Source: a virus. From it: a stretch of 45,113 nucleotides of DNA. Position numbers and translations under genes: made by a program. The notes under the pieces are model-generated. The model ran no database searches. It was not told the origin of the DNA and worked only from the letters and a program-made list of their open reading frames with translations. The DNA lies in IMG/VR virus record IMGVR_UViG_3300021364_000044, positions 1 through 45,113 of that record; one strand, written 5' to 3'. Numbering within the stretch: the first letter of the stretch is position 1; each line of letters starts with the position of its first letter. Positions 38,723-45,113 of the stretch are shown here, piece by piece.

Positions 38723-39712
38723 ATGGCTTATAACGTAAGTGATCAATTTTTTGAACCGTCCACAGATACAGATGCTAACTTTGCAAACTCCGTATCTGGT
38801 CAAGCTAACTCGTTCTTCCTGCCAAAGGTATATTCCAAGCAGGTACTCAACTTTTTCCGTAAGGCGTCTGTAGCAGAAGCTATTACCAATACGGATTATG
38901 CTGGCGAGATTTCTGGATTCGGAGACACTGTTCGCATTATCAAAGAACCTACCATTACTGTTTATCAGTATGAGCGTGGTCAAGATGTAACGCAAACCAA
39001 GTTGACTGACCAAGAAGTAACTTTGGTTGTAGATACGGCTAACGCATTTAAGTTCATCGTAGATGACATTGAAACTAATATGTCTCACGTTAACTTCCGT
39101 GACGTAGCAACTTCTTCAGCAGCTTACGCTCTGCGTGATGCTTTTGACGAAGGCGTAATCGCTGCTATGTTTGCTGGCGTATCTTCTTCAAGCCCTGACC
39201 ACGTTCTTGGCTCTGACAGCGCAACTGACCTTGCTGCTGGTACTTTTGACGGTACTGGTAACTTGGACATCGGTTTTGGTGCTTCTGAACACGATCCTAT
39301 CGACGTAATGGCTCACATGGCTCGTTTGCTTGATGAGCAAAACGTACCCGAAGAAGGACGTTGGTTCTTAGCGTCTCCTGACTTCTACGAAGTGCTTGCT
39401 TCAAGCTCTTCTAAGCTTTTGTCAGTAGACTACAATGCTGGACAAGGTTCAATCCGTAACGGTCTTGTAAGCTCTGGTAAGCTCCGTGGTTTCAATATGT
39501 ACAAGTCTAATAACATTGCCGCAACGACTAACGCTGCTGGCAAGTGCTTGGCTGGTCATATTTCTTCTACAGCTACGGCTCAGACGATTACTAGCACTGA
39601 AGTAATCCGTGATCCTTCTAGCTTTGGCGACATTGTACGAGGCCTCCATGTATATGGGTCCAAAGTACTTCGTGGCGAAGCTCTGGTATCGGCTTTCTAC
39701 GGTATTGACTAA
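38723..39712 (+). CDS. Major capsid protein
   Basis: 329 residues, TAGGAGT upstream. NSFFLPKVYSKQVLNFFRKA, then GDTVRIIKEPTITVYQYERG QDVTQTKLTDQEVTLVVD and a late GRWFLASPDFYEVLASSSS fit the coat proteins of podoviruses with an HK97-like fold. Codon choice is visibly more optimised (GCTTCT, GACGGT, CGT) than in neighbours, as expected for the most abundant protein. A strong terminator follows its stop directly. Confidence 0.9.
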   Translation: MAYNVSDQFFEPSTDTDANFANSVSGQANSFFLPKVYSKQVLNFFRKASVAEAITNTDYAGEISGFGDTVRIIKEPTITVYQYERGQDVTQTKLTDQEVTLVVDTANAFKFIVDDIETNMSHVNFRDVATSSAAYALRDAFDEGVIAAMFAGVSSSSPDHVLGSDSATDLAAGTFDGTGNLDIGFGASEHDPIDVMAHMARLLDEQNVPEEGRWFLASPDFYEVLASSSSKLLSVDYNAGQGSIRNGLVSSGKLRGFNMYKSNNIAATTNAAGKCLAGHISSTATAQTITSTEVIRDPSSFGDIVRGLHVYGSKVLRGEALVSAFYGID

Positions 39713-39720
39713 TAGTCATC

Positions 39721-39754
39721 GGCTACGGGGGTCTTTATGGCCCCCACGCCTTTT
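39721..39754 (+). terminator. Intrinsic terminator after the major capsid gene
   Basis: GGGGGTC-TTTAT-GGCCCCC forms seven pairs (one G-U), extended by GGC/GCC outside, followed by TTTT at 39751-39754. It starts nine bases after the coat stop. The short U tract suggests partial termination, letting some transcription reach tail genes at a lower level. Confidence 0.85.
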
Positions 39755-39764
39755 GGATTAAATT

Positions 39765-39956
39765 ATGCCTCAAATAGGAAACGAACAAAACCCAATTAGA
39801 ATGAGTCCTAGAAGGACAACAAAGCTAAGAGGTAATTATATTAAAAACGAAGATAAAGCTAAGTTTGATGCAAACTACGAGCGTATCTTTGGTTCTAAGA
39901 CAGAACTTGAAATTGCACGAGAAACATCTAAGACATTTTCAATGGAGCAAGAATAA
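39765..39956 (+). CDS. Small basic hypothetical protein
   Basis: 63 residues, first gene after the terminator. MPQIGNEQNPIRMSPRRTTK then a charged helix. No motif. TAATG overlap with the next gene. Possibly a minor head or head-tail protein from position. Confidence 0.6.
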   Translation: MPQIGNEQNPIRMSPRRTTKLRGNYIKNEDKAKFDANYERIFGSKTELEIARETSKTFSMEQE

Positions 39957-40222
39957 TGCCCGGAACTACTAAATTTGAACAAAAAGGTAAAAAGAAAGAT
40001 CAGACAGGTGCAGACCTATACTCAAAAGGTAGAGGGCGGCATAAAAAAATGGGCGGTGGATACCAAAGAAATAAATTTACTGATGAAAACTTAATGATGA
40101 ATAAAGGTGGAAGAGCAATGTACGGACACGGTGGCTACGCTTCTATCAGTGATATGGAAAAAGCCTGCGGAAGTAAAACCGTTAAAAACACCATGCGTCA
40201 GAAGTACGAAGAAAGCAAATGA
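39956..40222 (+). CDS. Small Lys/Gly-rich hypothetical protein
   Basis: 88 residues. Very basic and Gly-rich (GRGRHKKMGGGYQRNKFTDE, NKGGRAMYGHGGYASISDME). Similar Gly/Lys/Tyr-rich small proteins occur in marine phage late regions. ATGA overlap with the next gene. Function unknown. Confidence 0.6.
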   Translation: MPGTTKFEQKGKKKDQTGADLYSKGRGRHKKMGGGYQRNKFTDENLMMNKGGRAMYGHGGYASISDMEKACGSKTVKNTMRQKYEESK

Positions 40223-40362
40223 AAGTATCTGCACCTAAAGGTTATCATTGGATGAAGTCTGGTAAGTCTTACAAGCTTATGAAAGACCCTAAAGATGGAT
40301 ACAAGCCTCATCGCGGTGCAAGTAAGACAGCAAACTTTCCAATTCAAAAGAAGCATAAATAA
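40219..40362 (+). CDS. Tiny basic protein (PKGYHWMKSGKSYKLMK)
   Basis: 47 residues, ATG 40219 to TAA 40360-40362, with an ATGA overlap before and TAATG after. KVSAPKGYHWMKSGKSYKLM K followed by PHRGASKTANFPIQKKHK matches a short conserved protein I recall from marine phages. Role unknown. Confidence 0.75.
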   Translation: MKVSAPKGYHWMKSGKSYKLMKDPKDGYKPHRGASKTANFPIQKKHK

Positions 40363-41132
40363 TGGCAACAACTTATCTACAATTATGTAACGAAGTCTTA
40401 CGTGAAATAAACGAAGTTGAACTAACTAGTGCAGACTTTGCTACAGCTGTAGGTATTCAAAATCATGTTAAAGACCTTGTAAATCGTGCTTACCTAGACA
40501 TGGTTAACGAAGAACCTCAGTGGCCTTTTTTAGCAGTAGGAGAAAGTGGTGACACTGATCCTATGTACGGTAATACTTATGTAGAAACCGTAGCAGGTAC
40601 ACGTTGGTATGAATTAAAACCAGCAAGCGATAGTTTAGTTACAGACTATGGTTACGTAGACTGGGATAATTTTTTACTAACTACTGTAGGTGTAAGTGGT
40701 GAGTCTGCACCTTATACCGTTAGGAATTTAAGATTCACAACTATTGAAGAGTGGAAAGATTACTATAGAATTGCTCAGAATAAAGATGATGCAGATACTC
40801 AAAACTATGGCGTACCCGACAGAGTAATTAAAAGCCCTGACAATAGGCGTTTTGGTTTAAGCTCTATACCCGACAAAGTATATCGCATTTGGTTTTATGC
40901 TTATGCATTGCCTACAGAATTAAGTGCATATACTGATGAACTAGTTTTTCCAGACTTATATGTTCCTGTATTAATTAACAGAACTAGATACTACGTACAT
41001 CAATTTAAAGACAATCCACAAGCAGCAGCTTTTGCTAACGAAGATTATAAAAAAGGTCTTAAGAACATGAAGCTGAATCTTATGGAGCCTGCACCCGGAT
41101 ACTTTAAAGACGATAGGATGAGATTTATTTAA
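40362..41132 (+). CDS. Tail tubular protein A-like (head-tail adaptor)
   Basis: 256 residues. MATTYLQLCNEVLREINEVE LTSADFATAVGIQNHVKDLV and NRAYLDMVNEEPQWPFL are typical of the T7 gp11-like adaptor (gatekeeper) family in podoviruses. It forms the ring joining portal to the tail nozzle encoded next. Length close to the usual 190-260. TAATG overlap with the next gene. Confidence 0.85.
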   Translation: MATTYLQLCNEVLREINEVELTSADFATAVGIQNHVKDLVNRAYLDMVNEEPQWPFLAVGESGDTDPMYGNTYVETVAGTRWYELKPASDSLVTDYGYVDWDNFLLTTVGVSGESAPYTVRNLRFTTIEEWKDYYRIAQNKDDADTQNYGVPDRVIKSPDNRRFGLSSIPDKVYRIWFYAYALPTELSAYTDELVFPDLYVPVLINRTRYYVHQFKDNPQAAAFANEDYKKGLKNMKLNLMEPAPGYFKDDRMRFI

Positions 41133-42751
41133 TGGCTACATCTTTACCGTTTGGTGTTTCTTGTCGCGGAGGGCTAAATACTAATCTCAACCAGTTTGAG
41201 ATGTTAGCACAGCCCGGACTTGCTATTGAGCTAGAAAACTTTGAAGTAGACTCAGATGGCGGTTACAGAAGAATTAATGGTTTTACGGCTTATGGCGGTT
41301 CTAGTGCAACAAGACCAAACGGCACAGAAGCCATACTAGGACTTTTTGTTTATGCTGATGGATTAGTTGCTACAGCAGGTACGAATGTTTATTTTACTTT
41401 AGATGGCATTACTTGGCTTCAGATAAACAGAGACAGTGTACATAGTTCTGGAGACAATTATACTACTTTTATAAGTCGAAGTACTTTAACTAGAACCAGT
41501 CAGGCTCAGTGTAATTTTGCTTTATATGAAGGGGACAGCGATTACGGAGAACTAATAATTACAGACGAAGGTTCTTCTGCTAAACCTTTTTATTTTAAGA
41601 TGACAGGAACTGGAGCTTTAACGGCCCGTACATATTTTGCAAAAGAAATTACAGTTAGCGGTTCAGTATATCCAACTGTATGTACAATGCACGACAGGCA
41701 CTTAGTAGTTTCAGGAGATAGTAATAATCCAAATACTATTTATTATAGCCATACTGATGCTCCTGATGATTTTGGAGGCACTGGCGCAGGAAGCATAAAA
41801 CTAGATGATAAAGTAATTGGCCTTAGACCCTTTCGTGCAGACTTAATTATATTTTGTAAAAATAGTATTTATAAATTAGTTAATATTAATGACTCTAGTA
41901 ATATTGCTGTTTTACCAGTAACTAAAAATGTAGGCTGTCTAGACAATCACAGTATTCAAGAAATTGCAGGGGACTTAGTATTTTTAAGTCCTGATGGCGT
42001 TAGAACTATTGCAGGTACGGCTCGTATTGGTGACGTTGAATTAGGCAGCGTTAGTAGACAAATTCAAAATATTGTAGAAATAATTGCAAAGGGTATTGAC
42101 GGTTATATTATAGATAGTGTAGTCTTAAGACAAAAATCTCAATATAGACTTTTTTATACTACAAGTACTCAAGCGGCTTCAGATGCTAAAGGTATAATAG
42201 GCTCATTAACTTCTAATGGTTTTGAATGGTCTGAAACAAAAGGAATACAAGCAAGAGCAATAACTTCGGGTTTTAATTCAGATGGCGTAGAGCAAACTTT
42301 TCACGGTGACAGTGATGGGTATATTTACGTACACGATGATGGAGATTCTTTTATACACTCAGGCTCTGAAGCAAATATTAGAGCAACTTATAAGACGCCT
42401 AACTATGATTTTGGAGACTTTGGAACACGTAAAAATATGCGTTACGTTAAAATCTCTGTTAGTCCAGAAGGAACGGCACAACCAACATTACGTGTAAGAT
42501 ATGATTATGAAGATACAGGAATACCACAGCCTTTAGATTATCAGCTACTTTCAGTACCGCTACCTGCTGTTTTTGGTACAAGCACATTTGGTACTAGTTC
42601 AGTTTTTGGAGCTACTAACGATCCAATGGTTCGCCAAGCAATTCAAGGCGGTGGTTATACAGCAAGTTTTAGACTTAGATCAGAGGACAAAAATCCACCT
42701 TATGCTATTAATGGTATGTATATAGATTATATACCATCAACTAGGAGATAA
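41132..42751 (+). CDS. Tail tubular protein B-like (tail nozzle)
   Basis: 539 residues, beta-rich. FGVSCRGGLNTNLNQFEMLA and GLAIELENFEVDSDGGYRRI open the protein as in other podovirus nozzle or stabilisation proteins; a later DKVIGLRPFRADLIIFCKNS and LDNHSIQEIAGDLVFLSPDG suggest beta-propeller blades. It lies between the adaptor and the fibre, as gp12 lies in T7. Shorter than T7 gp12 (794). Confidence 0.8.
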   Translation: MATSLPFGVSCRGGLNTNLNQFEMLAQPGLAIELENFEVDSDGGYRRINGFTAYGGSSATRPNGTEAILGLFVYADGLVATAGTNVYFTLDGITWLQINRDSVHSSGDNYTTFISRSTLTRTSQAQCNFALYEGDSDYGELIITDEGSSAKPFYFKMTGTGALTARTYFAKEITVSGSVYPTVCTMHDRHLVVSGDSNNPNTIYYSHTDAPDDFGGTGAGSIKLDDKVIGLRPFRADLIIFCKNSIYKLVNINDSSNIAVLPVTKNVGCLDNHSIQEIAGDLVFLSPDGVRTIAGTARIGDVELGSVSRQIQNIVEIIAKGIDGYIIDSVVLRQKSQYRLFYTTSTQAASDAKGIIGSLTSNGFEWSETKGIQARAITSGFNSDGVEQTFHGDSDGYIYVHDDGDSFIHSGSEANIRATYKTPNYDFGDFGTRKNMRYVKISVSPEGTAQPTLRVRYDYEDTGIPQPLDYQLLSVPLPAVFGTSTFGTSSVFGATNDPMVRQAIQGGGYTASFRLRSEDKNPPYAINGMYIDYIPSTRR

Positions 42752-42752
42752 T

Positions 42753-45113
42753 ATGGCAAGCTATACACGACAAAGCAGTTTTTCTGACGGAGATACTATT
42801 AGTGCTTCGTTATTTAATAACGAATATAATCAGCTAGTCACTGCTTTTTCTTATGCCTCTTCAGGTACTACTGGACACCGACACGACGGAACCGCTGGTG
42901 AAGGCGGTAATATTCATACGATTGGTGATCAAGATTTTTTAAATAAAATTGTAGTAGACTCTACGAACAATAGGTGGGGTTTTTATGTCCAAGTTTCTTC
43001 GTCTGCTGTTGAACAAATTCGTATCCAAGACGGCGCTATTGTGCCTGTCACTGATAGTGATATTGATCTTGGCACATCCTCACTTGAATTTAAAGACCTT
43101 TATATCGATGGCACAGCAAGCATTGATAGTCTCACTCTCACGAGCGGAGCTACTGTCACTGTAATTTTTGATGAAGATGATATGTCTTCAGACAGTGCAA
43201 CAGGCTTAGCCACTCAACAGTCTATTAAGGCTTACGTAGATTCTCAGTTTACAGGACAAACTTTAGAATTTAGTGGTGACTCTGGTGGTACTCTAAGCAT
43301 TGATTTAGACTCTGAAACTTTGACGCTTACGGGCGGTACTGGTATCGATACTACTGGATCTGTAAATGATCTTACTATTGCTATTGATAGTACGGTAGCA
43401 ACATTAACTGGTAGTCAGACATTAACTAATAAAACTTTAACTACACCTGTAATTAGTTCTATTTCTAATACAGGTACTCTTACGCTTCCTACGTCTACTG
43501 ATACTTTAGTAGGTAGAGCAACTACAGATACTTTAACTAATAAAACAATTAGTAGTGCTTCAAATACAATTACTGTTAATTTAGGTTCAGCTACAGTTAC
43601 GGGTACTTTAGCTCAGTTTAATACAGCACTATCTGATGGGTCTTTTGTAAGTTTAGCAGGTTCTGAGACGCTAACAAACAAAACACTTACATCACCGATT
43701 TTAACGTCTCCCGTAATAACTACACCACAAATTAATGATACTTCAGCAGACCATCAATATGTCTTTGCAGTCTCAGAACTTGCGGCTGATCGTACTGTAA
43801 CGCTTCCGCTGTTAACAGGTAACGATACTTTTGTGTTTGAAAGTCATACACAGACTTTAACTAATAAGACGCTTACGACTCCTGTAATTAGTTCTATTTC
43901 TAATAGTGGTACTGTTACATTACCTACAGGTACTACAACTCTTGTAGGTACTGATACTTCTGATGTACTAACTAATAAAACTATTTCAGGAGCTTCTAAT
44001 ACTTTAAGTAATATTGGTAATAGTTCTTTAAGTAACTCTAGTGTTTCTTTTGGAGGCGTTAGTGTTTCGTTGGGTTCTTCTGATGCTACTCCGGCTTTTG
44101 ACTTGTCAGATGCTACAGGATATACAGGAGATTCTAATCTTGTTACGACTGGTACAATTAGTTCTGGTGTTTGGCAAGGCACAGCAGTTGCTGATGCTTA
44201 TGTAGCTAACGACTTAACCATTAGCGGAGGTACTGTAGATAACACAGTTATTGGTGGAACTACAGCAGCCGCCGGAACCTTTACGACTCTTAATGTGACT
44301 GGTGACTTAACGGTTAGTGGAACTACGACTACTGTTAATTCAACAACCGTTACTTTTGATGATATTGTTTTAACACTTGGTGGTGATACTGCGCCTGTTG
44401 CTGATGATAACAAAGATCGTGGTCTTGAGTTTAGATGGCATAATGGTTCCGCAGCTAAACTAGGCTTCTTTGGTTATGATGATAGTGCTTCAGTATTTAC
44501 ATTTATTCCTGATGCTACAGAGTCTTTAGGAGCTTATTCAGGTGCAGCAGGCGACGTTTCTTTTGGCGCTGGTACTTTTGCGAGTGACGTAACGCTTACT
44601 GGCGCTTCTTACAACGCAGTCTGGGACTCTTCAGACAACGCACTTGAGTTTGCCGACAACGCTAAGGCAGTCTTCGGTGATGGCTCTGACTTACAGATTT
44701 ATCATGATGGGTCTAATAGCTTTATAGATGACACTGGAACAGGCAGTCTAATTATTAGAGCCGCAGATAACTTAGAGTTTCAAAAGTATACAGGGGAAAC
44801 TTATATTACAGCGGCGGCGGATGGCGCAGTTGATATTTATTACAACGATGCACAAAAACTAGCCACCACCGCCACAGGCATCGACGTAACGGGCACTGTG
44901 ACTGCTGATGGTTTGACACTTTCTTCAGAAGGCGACCAGATTAGCATACCAACGTCGGCTGGCTTCTCTGGAATCATTACGACTGGCGACAGTATCTCTG
45001 GCAACGCTTTTGAGTTTAAAAACGGCAACGGAATAGCAATCGTTTCAGACACAAATGATAGTGGAGTCACTGGCGGCGTAGATGCAACACTGATTGCACG
45101 GGGAAGCAGCGCA
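42753..45113 (+). CDS. Tail fibre / receptor-binding protein, 3' end missing
   Basis: At least 787 residues; the frame is open to the window edge. AGGAG precedes ATG 42753. Beginning MASYTRQSSFSDGDTISASL FNNEYNQL, it continues as Thr/Ser/Gly-rich beta repeats. LTNKT(L/I) occurs five times, and a block of about 25 residues (TLTNKTLTTPVISSISN and onward) appears near residues 223 and 367, with its DNA also conserved. Later LQIYHDGSNSFIDDTGTGSL I is a motif of cyanophage- and pelagiphage-type fibres. Trimeric fibre contacting host receptors; low-complexity repeats may recombine to change host range. Confidence 0.85.
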   Translation, partial: MASYTRQSSFSDGDTISASLFNNEYNQLVTAFSYASSGTTGHRHDGTAGEGGNIHTIGDQDFLNKIVVDSTNNRWGFYVQVSSSAVEQIRIQDGAIVPVTDSDIDLGTSSLEFKDLYIDGTASIDSLTLTSGATVTVIFDEDDMSSDSATGLATQQSIKAYVDSQFTGQTLEFSGDSGGTLSIDLDSETLTLTGGTGIDTTGSVNDLTIAIDSTVATLTGSQTLTNKTLTTPVISSISNTGTLTLPTSTDTLVGRATTDTLTNKTISSASNTITVNLGSATVTGTLAQFNTALSDGSFVSLAGSETLTNKTLTSPILTSPVITTPQINDTSADHQYVFAVSELAADRTVTLPLLTGNDTFVFESHTQTLTNKTLTTPVISSISNSGTVTLPTGTTTLVGTDTSDVLTNKTISGASNTLSNIGNSSLSNSSVSFGGVSVSLGSSDATPAFDLSDATGYTGDSNLVTTGTISSGVWQGTAVADAYVANDLTISGGTVDNTVIGGTTAAAGTFTTLNVTGDLTVSGTTTTVNSTTVTFDDIVLTLGGDTAPVADDNKDRGLEFRWHNGSAAKLGFFGYDDSASVFTFIPDATESLGAYSGAAGDVSFGAGTFASDVTLTGASYNAVWDSSDNALEFADNAKAVFGDGSDLQIYHDGSNSFIDDTGTGSLIIRAADNLEFQKYTGETYITAAADGAVDIYYNDAQKLATTATGIDVTGTVTADGLTLSSEGDQISIPTSAGFSGIITTGDSISGNAFEFKNGNGIAIVSDTNDSGVTGGVDATLIARGSSA

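Overview
The window is most of the genome of a tailed double-stranded DNA phage with a podovirus-type (T7-like) virion. Evidence: small and large terminase, portal, scaffold, HK97-fold-like coat protein, T7 gp11/gp12-like tail proteins, a repeat-rich tail fibre, several very large internal virion proteins, and a T7-like replication set (primase-helicase, family A DNA polymerase, endonuclease I). Many small proteins and the tail-fibre style are of a kind I associate with uncultured marine phages; the host cannot be read from the sequence but should be Gram-negative (a phage lipoprotein, a 3TM holin and an M15 endolysin). No integrase, repressor-type lysogeny module, tRNA or phage RNA polymerase was seen, and the polymerase carries the T7-type Tyr in its O-helix, so a virulent life style and use of host RNA polymerase are likely. 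Base composition is AT-rich throughout and gene packing is very tight.

Layout. Bases 1-13437 (+): the end of an unknown gene, a small GGANDIY-repeat protein, five consecutive large genes probably encoding internal virion/ejection proteins, then lysis genes (M15 peptidase, 3TM holin, small membrane protein) and three tiny basic proteins. Bases 13438-29871 (-): one long early/replication operon read leftward, about 37 genes, most overlapping by a few bases: unknown early genes, DUF932, a GP88-like Cys-rich protein, a LuxR-type HTH protein, ThyX, an SSB-like protein, primase-helicase, DNA polymerase, HNH nuclease, PD-(D/E)XK nucleases, endonuclease I, DUF3310 and a B12-dependent ribonucleotide reductase. 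Bases 30785-45113 (+): packaging and virion genes, running off the right edge inside the tail fibre. If the genome is circularly permuted, the right and left + segments are one late unit, so the whole map is two opposing transcription units diverging from 29872-30784 and meeting stop-to-stop at 13437/13438.

The most unusual DNA is non-coding. The 913-base divergent control region holds a tight succession of at least twelve different short palindromes and hairpins (30174-30543), a two-copy 32-base tandem repeat, recurring GTCAAGT operator-like words, and a textbook sigma70 promoter placed so that the terS transcript would start at or next to its ATG. Just left of it, on the early strand, lie two copies of a 'hairpin element - identical leader - tiny gene - long 3' hairpin' cassette, with further copies of the hairpin element around a structured GC-richer segment containing a strong Shine-Dalgarno followed by ATG-TAA. 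These are the best candidates for undescribed regulatory biology.

Functionally, the early operon makes dNTPs (NrdJ, ThyX), degrades and recombines DNA (endonuclease I and other nucleases) and replicates the phage; the late unit packages DNA into a scaffolded capsid and builds a short tail with ejection proteins, followed by lysis. All family names are from memory of sequence motifs; none were confirmed by a database search.
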